From: an uncultured Acidimicrobiales bacterium
GTDB lineage: Bacteria > Actinomycetota > Acidimicrobiia > Acidimicrobiales > SHLQ01
Length of the DNA: 64,000 bases
Direction of reading: 5' to 3'
Assembly: GCA_938015295.1 (NCBI GenBank)
Contig: CALLQB010000010.1
Location: 26,544-90,543 of the forward strand
Below are positions 9,864 through 20,045 of the stretch, piece after piece. Every line of letters begins with the position of its first letter. The stretch's first letter is position 1. The position numbers were made by a program, and so were the translations under genes. The notes beneath the pieces are model-generated. The model was not told the origin of the DNA and searched no databases. It worked only from the letters and a program-made list of their open reading frames with translations.

Positions 9864-10205
9864 ATGGCACGACATATACAACTTGGTGCGTGGGGCGAAG
9901 AAGTCGCCGCCAGGCATTACCAGCGCAACGGGTATGAAATTCTCGACCGCAATTGGCGCTGCGCCGCTGGCGAACTCGACCTCATTGTGCGCAAGGGCCG
10001 CCAAATTGCGATCGTCGAAGTCAAAACTCGACGCACCACAAACTACGGCCATCCACTTGAGGCAGTCACCGAAGACAAGCAGCGCCGAATCCACCGACTC
10101 GCTGCGCAGTGGCGAGCCGCAACGGGCACAAAAGCACGGCGGTTTCGCTACGACGTAGCGGCCGTGGTGGGGAACCGAGTTGAGATTCACCCCGGCGTGT
10201 TCTAG
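9864..10205 (+). CDS. UPF0102/YraN family predicted endonuclease-like protein
   Basis: MARHIQLGAWGEEVAARHYQRNGYEILDRNWRCAAGELDLIVRKGRQIAIVEVKTRRTTNYGHPLEAVTEDKQRRI. Confidence 0.92.
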   Translation: MARHIQLGAWGEEVAARHYQRNGYEILDRNWRCAAGELDLIVRKGRQIAIVEVKTRRTTNYGHPLEAVTEDKQRRIHRLAAQWRAATGTKARRFRYDVAAVVGNRVEIHPGVF

Positions 10206-10259
10206 TCCAGCCCTTGCGAACCCGTCCTTGAAGGCCGGTTCTCGAGGTCGTTCTCCAAA

Positions 10260-10287
10260 GGTCGGGTGCAGCGAGCACCCGTCGACC
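10260..10287. terminator. Hairpin between convergent yraN-like and rplS genes (candidate bidirectional terminator, no U-tract)
   Basis: GGTC-GGGTGC-AGCGA-GCACCC-gtc-GACC: 6-bp perfect core stem plus outer pairs with a 3-nt bulge, in the convergent gap. Confidence 0.4.
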
Positions 10288-10637
10288 TAGTAGTTGTCGC
10301 GCTTTTCTTTGACCTTGGCTCGCTTACCAACACGATCACGCAGGTAATACAGCTTCGCTCGACGAACATCGCCTCGCACCGCTACTTCGATCTTTTCGAT
10401 GATCGGCGAGTGGACCGGCAGCGTACGCTCGACGCCGACACCAAAGCTGACCTTGCGCACCGTAAACGTTTCGCGGACTCCGCCACCTTGGCGACGAATC
10501 ACCACGCCTTCGAAGAGCTGCGTACGCTCACGGGTACCTTCGACAACGCGAACATGCACCTTCAGTGTGTCGCCGGGCGCAAAGTCGGGTACGTCGTCCC
10601 GCAAGCTCTGCTGGTCGATTGCATCGGTGAGGTTCAT
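10287..10637 (-). CDS. rplS: 50S ribosomal protein L19
   Basis: [78 protein letters not shown]. Start set at the internal ATG at 10637 rather than the longer track start. Confidence 0.96.
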   Translation of the reverse strand: MNLTDAIDQQSLRDDVPDFAPGDTLKVHVRVVEGTRERTQLFEGVVIRRQGGGVRETFTVRKVSFGVGVERTLPVHSPIIEKIEVAVRGDVRRAKLYYLRDRVGKRAKVKEKRDNY

Positions 10638-10767
10638 GACACGCTCCGTGAACGGCGAGTGGTAGGCCAGACATTGGCCAGCAGCCCAGCATAGGCTGCA
10701 CAAACACCGCTGCCATGACTCGGCCAACCAGAAAATGGCCGAAATTGTGGAAAATTGGTCACGTCAT

Positions 10768-11523
10768 TCAACGAGTGACCCCTTGGCCGCGGTCGCCCAA
10801 GAGCCCAAACTCGGCCAAAACCGCCCGATCTTGCTCGCTGAGCCCACCTCGGGCTTCGACAAGGTCGGGCCGTTGCTGTTGCGTTCGCACCAGCGATTGG
10901 GCAAGACGCCATCGCTCGATCAGCGCGTGGTTTCCCGAGCGCAGCACCGCCGGCACTTCAAGACCCCGAAACTCAGCGGGGCGTGTGTACTGCGGATATT
11001 CCAACAACCCGTTTGCGAAGCTTTCTTCGTCAATCGACGCATCGTTGCCAAGAACCCCAGGCAGCAGGCGTGCCGTCGCCTCGATCACCACAAGCGCAGC
11101 GGCCTCGCCGCCAGCAAGCACGACATCGCCAACAGAAATCTCACCGTCGCAAAGTTCGCTCCGAATCCGCTCATCGACTCCCTCGTACCGGCCGCAAAGT
11201 AACGAGAATCCGTCGGTCGCTGCGAGTTCGTGCGCTAGATCCTGATCGAACGTTCGCCCCGCAGGCCCCAGATAATACAGCGGGCGCTTCGGCTCGACAG
11301 CCTCGACCGCCGCAAAGACTGGCCCGGGCATCATCACCATCCCGGCGCCGCCGCCGAAGGGCGCGTCGTCGATTGTGCGGTGCACGTTTGTGGTTTGCGC
11401 ACGAAGGTCGTGAGCCCGCACATCGAGCAACTCGTTGCGAGCGGCCCGACCGAGGATGCTCTCGTTGGTAAAGGTGGTAATCAGCTCCGGAAAGATGCTG
11501 AACACATCAATCTGAAAACTCAC
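10768..11523 (-). CDS. trmD: tRNA (guanine-N1)-methyltransferase
   Basis: MSFQIDVFSIFPELI...DDAPFGGGAGMVMMPGP...LLCGRYEGVDERI...EISVGDVVLAGGEAAALVVIEA. Confidence 0.95.
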   Translation of the reverse strand: MSFQIDVFSIFPELITTFTNESILGRAARNELLDVRAHDLRAQTTNVHRTIDDAPFGGGAGMVMMPGPVFAAVEAVEPKRPLYYLGPAGRTFDQDLAHELAATDGFSLLCGRYEGVDERIRSELCDGEISVGDVVLAGGEAAALVVIEATARLLPGVLGNDASIDEESFANGLLEYPQYTRPAEFRGLEVPAVLRSGNHALIERWRLAQSLVRTQQQRPDLVEARGGLSEQDRAVLAEFGLLGDRGQGVTR

Positions 11524-12014
11524 TGATCAAAAAGTCCTTCGGGCACGTCGACGACGATGCTTGTTCCCGGCACAAACTCGACGATGAACCGCGCCGGAAT
11601 GAAACCGCCAGCGCTGGTCACGAGAAGATCGCTGGCCGGGTTTTGCTCTACCGATTCGACCACGCCGCGGTTGGTGCCGTCGATTGTGGTGACGGTGCAC
11701 CCAATCAGTTCGTGGACCCAAATCTCGTCTGGGTCGTCAATGGCCTCGGCATACAGCAGCCGCCCCCGCAATTCGTCGGCGTCCTCACGAGAGTTGACTT
11801 CAGCAAACTTCACAATGAAGCGGTCCTGATGGGGTCGAGACGATTCGACAATCAAGGTGTCATCGTCGGCAAACAGCACCGCACCAGCCGCAACCCGTTC
11901 GTCGCGCGACGTCGTTAAAACCACAAGAAGGTCGCCCCGAAGCCCATGGGGCTTCGTGATGCGACCAACTTCGAGTAGCTGTGTGGACTCAGGCCCGCTC
12001 ATCTGGGAGCCCAA
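11520..12014 (-). CDS. rimM: 16S rRNA processing protein RimM
   Basis: VGRITKPHGLRGDLLVVLTT...WVHELIGCTVTTIDGTNRGVVESVEQNPASDLLVT...FVPGTSIVVDVPEGLF; 4-nt overlap with trmD. Confidence 0.92.
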   Translation of the reverse strand: MGSQMSGPESTQLLEVGRITKPHGLRGDLLVVLTTSRDERVAAGAVLFADDDTLIVESSRPHQDRFIVKFAEVNSREDADELRGRLLYAEAIDDPDEIWVHELIGCTVTTIDGTNRGVVESVEQNPASDLLVTSAGGFIPARFIVEFVPGTSIVVDVPEGLFDQ

Positions 12015-12020
12015 GATGCT

Positions 12021-12317
12021 TTAGTCGAGGAATTCGACGTCGACCTCGGCGCCATCGCGCACGGCGGCCGCACGAACGACAGTACGGATTGCGTTGGCGA
12101 CGCGTCCGCGTTTTCCGATTACTCGCCCCATGTCGCCAGGAGCAACGCTCACCTCGAGGGTCGAACGCTCGCCGGAGTTGTTGACGCCAACTTCGACAGC
12201 ATCAGGATCTTCGACGATCGATTTGGTGAGATAGGTCAGCACACTCTGGGCCGTTGCGGCACCAGCAAAATCGTCGGCTACGTCTTCACCGTTGTCTTCT
12301 ACGTTTGCGTCGCTCAT
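12021..12317 (-). CDS. KH-domain RNA-binding protein (KhpA-like)
   Basis: [45 protein letters not shown]; located between rimM and rpsP. Confidence 0.9.
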   Translation of the reverse strand: MSDANVEDNGEDVADDFAGAATAQSVLTYLTKSIVEDPDAVEVGVNNSGERSTLEVSVAPGDMGRVIGKRGRVANAIRTVVRAAAVRDGAEVDVEFLD

Positions 12318-12727
12318 TCTTCTTCACCTGCAGCTTCGGCGGCCGGCGCGGCGGCGGTAGTTTCTTCGGCCGCATCATCTTCAGCAGCCTCAGCTGCTTC
12401 CTCGGCCTTCGCTTGCGCTTTCTTGCTTGGCTTGCTGTCGCCAGCGATGGTGATCGCAGCGGGTGCTGCCTCGCCCGTGTGTGCCTCCCACGCACCGCTA
12501 ATTTTGAGAAGCTTCTCGACGCGTTCGGTGGGCTGGGCGCCGTCGGCGAGCCACTTCACTGCTTTGTCGTTGTCGATCTTGATGACCGAAGGATCTTGAC
12601 GAGGTTCGTAGGTGCCGATGATCTCGATGAACCTTCCATCGCGCGGCGAGCGACCATCGGCCGCTACTACACGGTAGGTCGGTTGTTTCTTCTTGCCCAT
12701 CCGCATGAGTCGGAGCTTGACTGCCAA
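12314..12727 (-). CDS. rpsP: 30S ribosomal protein S16 with Ala/Glu-rich C-terminal extension (TTG start)
   Basis: From TTG at 12727: (M)[73 protein letters not shown]... Confidence 0.95.
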   Translation of the reverse strand: MAVKLRLMRMGKKKQPTYRVVAADGRSPRDGRFIEIIGTYEPRQDPSVIKIDNDKAVKWLADGAQPTERVEKLLKISGAWEAHTGEAAPAAITIAGDSKPSKKAQAKAEEAAEAAEDDAAEETTAAAPAAEAAGEEE

Positions 12728-12910
12728 GGTTTTCTTCCTTCGTTTGGTGCGACCGAGGTACGAGGTTGGCCACAACCGAGATTGTTTCTGGGGTTTGCCT
12801 GCACACGAATACGACTGCGCGCGTGCACGTTCGTCTAGTGCAACGAAGCTAACAGTCTGCCCGAAGTTGCGCTGAAACCAAGCAACGGGAGCAATAATTT
12901 GTAACGACGA

Positions 12911-14395
12911 CTACTCGTCGGACGCATCCGCAAGGCCAGGTAGGTCAGGAATGCCTGGAAACCCTGGCATGCCTTCGAACTCTTCGAGCCCGGGAAGCGC
13001 AAGTGCCTCCTTGGGGATCTTTGCACCACCCTTGGCAGTGACGCGACCGCCACTCGATCGACCCTTCTTGCCCTTCTTGCCCGACTTTCGCTTACCGCCA
13101 CGCTTCTTGGTGCCAAAGCCACCCATCTGCTTCATCATTTTGCGCATCTGTTTGAACTGGTCGATGAGCTGACTGACTTCCGCTGGCGATGACCCCGACC
13201 CCAGCGCGATGCGGGTGCGGCGCGACCCGTCAATGATTTCGGGCTTGGCCCGTTCCTCAGAGGTCATCGAGTGGATGATGCCCTCGACCTTGCCCACCTC
13301 CTTGTCGCCGATTTCGACGTCGCGTACCTCTTTGGGAACGCCAGGCATCATGCCTAGGAGGTTGCCGATTGGGCCCATCTTCTTGATTTGTTGCATCTGG
13401 TCAAGAAAGTCATCGAGGGTAAATTGGCCATCGAGGAGTTTGGCCGCTGCCTTTTCGGCTTCATCGGCTTCGAAGACCTCTTCAGCCTTTTCGATGAGCG
13501 TGAGCATGTCGCCCATTCCGAGGATGCGCTGGGCAAGCCGGTCGGGATGGAACTGGTCGAAGTCTTCGAGCTTTTCGCCAGTTGAGGCAAAGGCAATCGG
13601 TCGACCGACGACCTCTTTCACCGACAGCGCCGCACCACCACGAGCGTCGCCGTCGAGTTTAGTGAGGATGACACCATCGAGCTCGAGGGTCTGGTGGAAG
13701 CTCTCGGCGACGGTTACTGCGTCCTGGCCAGTCATTGCGTCGACAACTAGGAAGGTATACGTGGGGTTGATGGCCTCGCTGATCTGGCGAACCTCGTCCA
13801 TGAGTTCGGCGTCGATCGCCAACCGACCAGCGGTGTCGCAAATGATCACGTCGCGTCCAAGGGCCTTTGCTTCGATCATGCCTGCGGCGGCGACAGCCAC
13901 CGGATCGCTAGCTTCAGAAAAGACCGGGACGTCGATTTGGCGCCCGAGGGTTCGAAGCTGCTCGACAGCGGCCGGACGCTGGAGGTCGGCACCGACCATG
14001 ATCGGGTTGCGACCCTGCTTCTTGAACCACATGGCCAGCTTTGCCGAGTTGGTGGTTTTTCCCGAGCCCTGAAGCCCGGCCATGAGGATGACGGTCGGCC
14101 CCTTTTGCGCGGGAACAACCTTCATTGTTTCGCCGCCGAGGCTGGCCGTGAGCTCCTCCATCACGATCTTGACGATCTGCTGTGCCGGGTTGAGTGCGCC
14201 GGAAAGCTCTTCGCCAACGGCCCGTTCGCGGATGCGGCTCTGCAGGCTTTTGACTACCTCGAAGTTGACGTCGGCTTCGAGTAGCGCAAGTCGGATCTCG
14301 CGAAGGACTTCGTCGACATCGGCTTCAGAGAGTCGCCCCTTCCCGCGAACCCGCGCAAAAATGCCTTCAAATCGATCAGAGAGCGTCTCGAACAT
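12911..14395 (-). CDS. ffh: Signal recognition particle protein Ffh
   Basis: MFETLSDRFEGIFARVRGKGRLSEADVDEVLREIRLALLEADV...GLQGSGKTTNSAKLA...DTAGRL...TKLDGDARGGAALS; Met-rich M domain. Confidence 0.97.
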   Translation of the reverse strand: MFETLSDRFEGIFARVRGKGRLSEADVDEVLREIRLALLEADVNFEVVKSLQSRIRERAVGEELSGALNPAQQIVKIVMEELTASLGGETMKVVPAQKGPTVILMAGLQGSGKTTNSAKLAMWFKKQGRNPIMVGADLQRPAAVEQLRTLGRQIDVPVFSEASDPVAVAAAGMIEAKALGRDVIICDTAGRLAIDAELMDEVRQISEAINPTYTFLVVDAMTGQDAVTVAESFHQTLELDGVILTKLDGDARGGAALSVKEVVGRPIAFASTGEKLEDFDQFHPDRLAQRILGMGDMLTLIEKAEEVFEADEAEKAAAKLLDGQFTLDDFLDQMQQIKKMGPIGNLLGMMPGVPKEVRDVEIGDKEVGKVEGIIHSMTSEERAKPEIIDGSRRTRIALGSGSSPAEVSQLIDQFKQMRKMMKQMGGFGTKKRGGKRKSGKKGKKGRSSGGRVTAKGGAKIPKEALALPGLEEFEGMPGFPGIPDLPGLADASDE

Positions 14396-14503
14396 AGAAC
14401 GTCCAGACTACTGCGATTCGCACAGATCGCTATCCCGGCACCCAAGAAGGGTCAGGCAGCGTCGGATTGGCCTACACCAGACGGCCTGAGAGGGGCAGTT
14501 GAG

Positions 14504-15163
14504 CTAGCGGCCTTCGAGCTTGGCAACAAGCGACGCGAGGTGGTCGACACGACGAGCCAATGCATCGACCCGAGCCTCAAGGGGATCGGCGGCAACATGG
14601 CCTGCGTCGGCGACGGCGTCGGACATCAGCGACCGCTGTCTCCCCGGCTGCGGCGCTGACGAACCTGGCTGGATCGGCGCCAGCCCCGTCGTAGCTGTGG
14701 CAGCTGCCTGACCGCGCTCCTGCGGCTCGGCCGGGGAGCTACCGGGCGAGGCTAAGCCCGCACGTTCACTGCGCATGTTCGCCAGCACATGCTGCACGGT
14801 GGGCCCCTGGTTGCGGAGGAGCGCAAATAACAAATGGATACTGTCGATCTGCGCGCTACCGGCCGCATCGGCCTCGCTAGCCGAATGCCCGATGGCAGCT
14901 TTTGCGTTGTCGGAGAACGAAAGCGAGCCGTCGCCAGCGCCAGCACGGTTGACTTCGCCGCGGCCAGTAGCCGCCGCGACTGCCCGACGGGCGCCATCAA
15001 GGGTCACGCCCTGTCGGCCTAGCGCCTCAGCGCTTGGGCCATCGTCGCGCAACAGACCGAGGAGCAGGTGTTCACTTCGGCACGAACTCTGACCGAAGAA
15101 ACGAGCTTCTTCCTGAGCAAAAGCCAAAACCTGGCGCGTGTTTGGGGTGAACCGCTCGAACAT
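14504..15163 (-). CDS. Standalone Clp N-terminal (double Clp-repeat) domain protein, no AAA module
   Basis: MFERFTPNTRQVLAFAQEEARFFGQSSCRSEHLLLGLLRDDGPSAEALGRQGV...AQIDSIHLLFALLRNQGPTVQHVL, then a low-complexity linker and C-terminal coiled coil; ends without Walker motifs. Confidence 0.85.
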   Translation of the reverse strand: MFERFTPNTRQVLAFAQEEARFFGQSSCRSEHLLLGLLRDDGPSAEALGRQGVTLDGARRAVAAATGRGEVNRAGAGDGSLSFSDNAKAAIGHSASEADAAGSAQIDSIHLLFALLRNQGPTVQHVLANMRSERAGLASPGSSPAEPQERGQAAATATTGLAPIQPGSSAPQPGRQRSLMSDAVADAGHVAADPLEARVDALARRVDHLASLVAKLEGR

Positions 15164-15270
15164 ACTTCCCGAGAGTACATCGAAAACTTGAGAAATATCG
15201 AATTGTATTGAAAGTTAACGAAGGTTGCCTTGGTGGTCGCTACGAGGCGTTGATCGTCGGAGAAGCCTGG

Positions 15271-16431
15271 CTATTCGACAGCAAGAAGCGCATCGACGAA
15301 TGCATCCGGGTCGAACTCGATCAGATCGTCGGCACCTTCGCCAAGACCCACCAGCTTTACCGGAATGCCGAGCTGCTGGTGAATAGCGACCACGATGCCA
15401 CCCTTGGCCGAGCCATCGAGCTTCGAAAGCACAACTCCGGTGACCTCGACTGCCTCGGTGAACTGCGCCGCCTGGGTCAGCCCGTTTTGGCCGGTCGTGG
15501 CATCGAGTACCAGGAGAACCTCGCTCACTGTGCCCGCACCCTTTTCGGCCACTCGGCGAACCTTGGTGAGCTCTTCCATCAAGTTCGACTTGTTGTGCAG
15601 CCGGCCAGCGGTATCGGCCAGAACAAGGTCTGCACCCCGAGATGCCGCAGACTCGACCGCATCAAAGACAACCGAGCTTGGATCTGCACCTTCGGCGCCT
15701 CGAATAATCGACGCTCCGGCACGGTCCGCCCACATCTCGAGCTGCTCGGCAGCAGCCGCACGAAAGGTGTCGCCAGCAGCGAGCACGAGCGACCGTCCGT
15801 CGGCCATCTCGCGTTTCGCCAGCTTGCCGATGGTGGTCGTCTTTCCCACACCGTTCACGCCAACGAACAACCAGATGCTCGGACTGGTGTCGGCCAACTT
15901 GAGTGTGCGATCGAAACCGGAGAGCCGCGACTTGAGTTCAGCTCGAAGGATCTCAATGACCTCAGCACCCTCGGTGACCTTGTCGGCAGTGGCTTTTTCG
16001 CGCACGGCTGCGAGGACGTCTTGGGTTGTCTGCACACCAACGTCGGCCCGGATCAATGCTTCTTCGAGCTCTTCCCACGTCTGTGCGTCGACACTTCGGC
16101 CGACAATCGAGGTGAGATACCCCGTGAAAGCGCTGCGAGCCTTGGCGAGTCGCTCGCGAAACGTCGGCTTGACGACGGGTTCGTCGACTACCTCGACCTC
16201 TTCGACCTCCGGCTCACCGGGCACGTCAGCCGAAGGGCGCTCGAGTAGGTCGGTTCCGGCCGAAGAACCAGCCGTCTTGTTGTCGCCGACATCAAGAACA
16301 CTTGTTCCCGGCTTTGGTCGTGGTGTTCCCTGAAGAGGTGGCGTAGCTCCGGAGCCACCTCCACGGAAGAAGAAGAGGCCAGCGCCCAAAAGGACGACGG
16401 CGGCGACAGCGATAACGATTATCCAGATCAT
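15271..16431 (-). CDS. ftsY: Signal recognition particle receptor FtsY
   Basis: N-terminal TM; WLFVGVNGVGKTTTIGKLA...AAGDTFRAAAAEQL...LADTAGRLHNKSNLMEEL...LSKLDGSAKGGIVVAI. Confidence 0.96.
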   Translation of the reverse strand: MIWIIVIAVAAVVLLGAGLFFFRGGGSGATPPLQGTPRPKPGTSVLDVGDNKTAGSSAGTDLLERPSADVPGEPEVEEVEVVDEPVVKPTFRERLAKARSAFTGYLTSIVGRSVDAQTWEELEEALIRADVGVQTTQDVLAAVREKATADKVTEGAEVIEILRAELKSRLSGFDRTLKLADTSPSIWLFVGVNGVGKTTTIGKLAKREMADGRSLVLAAGDTFRAAAAEQLEMWADRAGASIIRGAEGADPSSVVFDAVESAASRGADLVLADTAGRLHNKSNLMEELTKVRRVAEKGAGTVSEVLLVLDATTGQNGLTQAAQFTEAVEVTGVVLSKLDGSAKGGIVVAIHQQLGIPVKLVGLGEGADDLIEFDPDAFVDALLAVE

Positions 16432-16489
16432 GAGTGGCCGAGTCTACCGACCGCCCCTGCGCGTGCGGCCTTCAGCAGCCGCAACGCCG

Positions 16490-17848
16490 CTAGTTCGAGC
16501 CCAACTCCGCTACGAACGTTTGCAGATCGCCGTTTCGGGAGACCACGATCTCCACGCTTTCGCCCGGATTACGGATCTGGATTGCGGCCGCAAGGGCAAA
16601 CGTGCCGTCGACCGGACGTCCGCCAACCTCAACGATGATGTCATCGACCTCGATGCCCGCCAGGTCTGCAGCGCTCTCGGGGTTCACGTCGGTTACCTGC
16701 GCACCAACTGGGTCGGTTACCGAATCGCGCAACACAACCCCGAGAAACCCGGTTTCAAGCGATTCGCCATTCACGATCCGTTCGGCGATCAGCAACATGG
16801 TGTCGCTGGGGACAGCAAAGCCGATACCGACACTGGCGTTCACTCCCCCGGCGGTCCGAATCGACGTGTTCATGCCTATGACGCGGCCCTGGCGGTCGGC
16901 CAGCGCTCCACCCGAGTTGCCCGGGTTGATCGGCGCATCGGTCTGCACCATTGCGACAAGTTTGACCACGCCGCTCAGATTGTTTTCGACCACTCGATCA
17001 ACAGCGGAAACAATTCCGGCCGTGACACTTTGTTCGAGGCCAAAGGGGCTACCGACCGCAACGGCTAGTTGCCCGACCTGCACCGAAGACGATGGTGCGA
17101 AAGTTGCAGGCACGAGAACTGGTTGATCGACTTCGACCACTGCCACGTCGCGGCTCTCGTCGGTGCCAAGGACCGTGCCCGCTACCTCGCGGCCGTCCGA
17201 CAACAACACCGTCACATCAGTAAAATCGCCGACGACGTGAGCGTTGGTTATGAGGCGCGTGCTGGTATACGCCACGCCGGAACCCTCACCAAGGTCGTTC
17301 TGGAGGCCGACAACAGACTGGGCTAGCACTTGAGCAACCGCAGCAACAGGCTCTTCTTGGTCGCCGTCGAGCACAAGGGGCGCAGGAGCCGAAGCCGCAG
17401 GTTCTTCGTCTCGTTCATCATCATCGTCATCAACGAGAACGGCTCCGGTAGACCCGTTCGCCGTGGCAGGTTCGTCGTTTGTTGACTGCTGGCCCAGCCA
17501 ATAACCACCGGCAGTAAGTAGCCCACCGAGGAGAAGTCCGAGCAACAGCGGAAACACCCAACGTCCCCGGCGACGAGGCTCGTGTGGCGCACCGGCCGGC
17601 GTTTGGCTGTCGGGCGAAAAAGCGGCGCCGGGAGCTTGGCCCAGCGGCTGTGGTTGGGGTGATACTGGCGGCGGAGCGGCGGGAAAGGCACCGGGCGCCC
17701 CATACGGCTGACCTACCTGGCCCGGACCTGCTTGTCCCGGCTGGCTGGGCGGGGCGGGCGGCGGTGGCTGCGCCGGGGTCCAGTTTGGACCCGCGGGAGT
17801 CGGTGATCCGCTTCCTGGATTCGGACTGTAAGGGGACGGGTAATCCAT
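16490..17848 (-). CDS. HtrA/DegP-like trypsin-PDZ serine protease with Pro-rich cytosolic N-terminus and TM anchor
   Basis: TNAHVVGDFTDVTVLLSDGREVAGTVLGTDESRDVAVVEV...INPGNSGGALADRQGRVIGMNTSI; C-terminal PDZ. Confidence 0.92.
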   Translation of the reverse strand: MDYPSPYSPNPGSGSPTPAGPNWTPAQPPPPAPPSQPGQAGPGQVGQPYGAPGAFPAAPPPVSPQPQPLGQAPGAAFSPDSQTPAGAPHEPRRRGRWVFPLLLGLLLGGLLTAGGYWLGQQSTNDEPATANGSTGAVLVDDDDDERDEEPAASAPAPLVLDGDQEEPVAAVAQVLAQSVVGLQNDLGEGSGVAYTSTRLITNAHVVGDFTDVTVLLSDGREVAGTVLGTDESRDVAVVEVDQPVLVPATFAPSSSVQVGQLAVAVGSPFGLEQSVTAGIVSAVDRVVENNLSGVVKLVAMVQTDAPINPGNSGGALADRQGRVIGMNTSIRTAGGVNASVGIGFAVPSDTMLLIAERIVNGESLETGFLGVVLRDSVTDPVGAQVTDVNPESAADLAGIEVDDIIVEVGGRPVDGTFALAAAIQIRNPGESVEIVVSRNGDLQTFVAELGSN

Positions 17849-17931
17849 GAGACCAACTCTACGCAGCTATTGCTAAAGGATCGGTAAGGAATGGCAAGTA
17901 CTGAGTCAAGATTGCAAAGAGAAACTTGCGA

Positions 17932-19299
17932 CTACCAGCTATGCAGAGAGGAGTGCACCGTCGAAGGCGGCGCCGACCCGGCCGCAGTTTCGGCTGTCGG
18001 TAACCACAGGGTGAAAACCGAACCCTCGCCGACTTTCGAAGCCAGATGCACCGAACCACTGTGCGACTCGGCTATCTGGCGCACGATGGTAAGGCCGAGG
18101 CCCGTTCGCCGGTCGCGTCCAGTCGATGGTCCATCGCCGCGCCAAAACCGGCCGAAAATTCGCTCCTGGTCTCCCGCGGCGATGCCGACCCCTTGGTCCT
18201 CGACAGCTAACCATCGCCACGAACCCTCGCTGCCAGCGGCCAAAGAGATGGTGTCGCCGTCGGAAGAGTGCCGCATCGCGTTGACCACCAGATTGGCTAC
18301 AGCTCGACGCAGTGCTTGAGCGTCGGCCGAGACCTCGACGGGTCCGGTGCCAGCAGCAGTGCCGCCCGTGTCGCCAGTGCCTCCAGTGCCGCCGTGACTC
18401 TCGTTGCGATGAACAATGGCAACTCCGGTTTCACCAGCAGCAGCTGCGAACTCCGCCGCGGCAGCACGTGCCAACTCGTCAAGGTTGACGACTTCCCTGC
18501 GAAGTTCAGGCGACTCGTAACGGGCGGACAACAACAAATCGTCCACCAGCACCGACATGCGCTCGGCGGCGTTGAGTACCACGTTGTGCACTTGCCGGTG
18601 ATCGGCAATATCGGCGGCAGGATCGTCGATGACGACATCAACGTTGGTCCGAATAACGGCGAGCGGGTTCCGCAACTCGTGCGACGCTTCCTGAATGAAG
18701 TGACGTTGGCCCTCGAAAGATTCGTCGAGTCGACCAATCATGTCGTCGAACGTGTCGGCCAACTGTCGGAGCTCATCGTTTGGCCCGCGAAGATTTATTC
18801 GACGTTTGAGACCAGTGGCCTGGATATCGCGGGCGACGCCGGTAATTCGACCGATAGGCCGCAACACCATATCGGCGACAAACCAGCCCACGGCCAAGCT
18901 TCCAATGAACAGCAACACCAGCGCCGCAAACGAATACTGACGCAGTTTGTCGAGCGCCCGGGTGTTGACCTCACGTTCGAACGCCGCGAGCGGATCGATG
19001 CGAGAGACTTCTTGACTGGTCATCACCAGGCCGTCATCGACCCCGACAATGGTGTATTGACGCTCTAGCCGCGAGATGGGCTGGTCGTTGAGCGTTCTAG
19101 CAAACCCCGCATAGATTCCGCCGACCACGACCGCCGCTAAGCCGAACAAGAGCAACGAGTACAGCAAGGTCAGGCGAACCCGGATGGAACCAAGCCAAGG
19201 TGGCACGCGCTCGGCCATCCGCTGACCGAACCGCAACGACCGGGTGACGTCACCTTCATCGGCGCCGCGCAGGTCGCGAAGCGACGGATCGTCTGTCAT
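17932..19299 (-). CDS. HAMP-containing sensor histidine kinase
   Basis: FIQEASHELRNPLAVIRTNVDVVIDD...LVVNAMRHSSDGDTI...VEDQGVGIAAGDQERIFGRFWRGD...TGLGLTIVRQIAESHSGSV. Confidence 0.93.
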   Translation of the reverse strand: MTDDPSLRDLRGADEGDVTRSLRFGQRMAERVPPWLGSIRVRLTLLYSLLLFGLAAVVVGGIYAGFARTLNDQPISRLERQYTIVGVDDGLVMTSQEVSRIDPLAAFEREVNTRALDKLRQYSFAALVLLFIGSLAVGWFVADMVLRPIGRITGVARDIQATGLKRRINLRGPNDELRQLADTFDDMIGRLDESFEGQRHFIQEASHELRNPLAVIRTNVDVVIDDPAADIADHRQVHNVVLNAAERMSVLVDDLLLSARYESPELRREVVNLDELARAAAAEFAAAAGETGVAIVHRNESHGGTGGTGDTGGTAAGTGPVEVSADAQALRRAVANLVVNAMRHSSDGDTISLAAGSEGSWRWLAVEDQGVGIAAGDQERIFGRFWRGDGPSTGRDRRTGLGLTIVRQIAESHSGSVHLASKVGEGSVFTLWLPTAETAAGSAPPSTVHSSLHSW

Positions 19300-20045
19300 T
19301 GGCTCGGCGAACCGGGGAGAAGCCGGTAGCCCTTTCCGATCACCGTCTCGATGAGGTTAGGCAACGACGCTCCCGCAACCGGTTCGCGAATGTTGTCTGG
19401 ACTCTGCAGCTTTTTGCGCAAGGTACCAACCGTAACCCGCACCGTGTTGGTAAAGGGGTCGGCGAACTCGTCCCACACATGCTCAAGCAACTCCTCCTGG
19501 GAGATCACCAGGTCGGGGTGCGCCATGAAATACCGAAGCAACGCAAATTCCTTTGCCGTCAACGACAGTTCTTGCCCCGACCGGGTCGCACGGTGCCGGC
19601 TGGTGTCCAACTCAAGCTCGCCCACAACAAGAATCGCGCTCGACTGGCTTGCCTCACGACGCATCAGCGTTCGTACCCGAGCCGCAAGCTCCGCGAACGC
19701 AAACGGCTTGACCAGGTAATCATCGGCGCCCTGGTCGAGACCGGTCACTCGATCATCGACACCGTCGCGGGCCGTGAGCATAAGCACTCTGGGCTGAGAG
19801 GTCAGCTCGGTCGAGTTGCGGATCTGGCGACAAACTTCGAGACCGTCGATTCCCGGCATAGTGAGGTCGAGGCACACAAGGTCGTAACCGTTCAGACGAA
19901 TCTTGTCGAACGCCTCGACACCATCGTGAGCGACATCAACTGCATACCCCTCGCGGCGAAGGCCCCGAGCAACAGCATCAGCAAGATCAACTTCATCGTC
20001 TACCACCAAAATTCGCACACTTGGCACGCTACCGGCTCCCTTCAC
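19296..20045 (-). CDS. OmpR/PhoB-family response regulator
   Basis: RILVVDDEVDLADAVARGLRREGYAVDVAHDG...LDLTMPGIDGLEVCRQIR...DQGADDYLVKPFAFAELAARVRTLMRR; C-terminal winged helix. 4-nt overlap with the kinase gene. Confidence 0.95.
   Translation of the reverse strand: MKGAGSVPSVRILVVDDEVDLADAVARGLRREGYAVDVAHDGVEAFDKIRLNGYDLVCLDLTMPGIDGLEVCRQIRNSTELTSQPRVLMLTARDGVDDRVTGLDQGADDYLVKPFAFAELAARVRTLMRREASQSSAILVVGELELDTSRHRATRSGQELSLTAKEFALLRYFMAHPDLVISQEELLEHVWDEFADPFTNTVRVTVGTLRKKLQSPDNIREPVAGASLPNLIETVIGKGYRLLPGSPSQ

Noticed and set aside
15208-16248. 346-aa plus-strand ORF opposite ftsY
   Set aside because: Antisense shadow of FtsY; no recognisable protein features.
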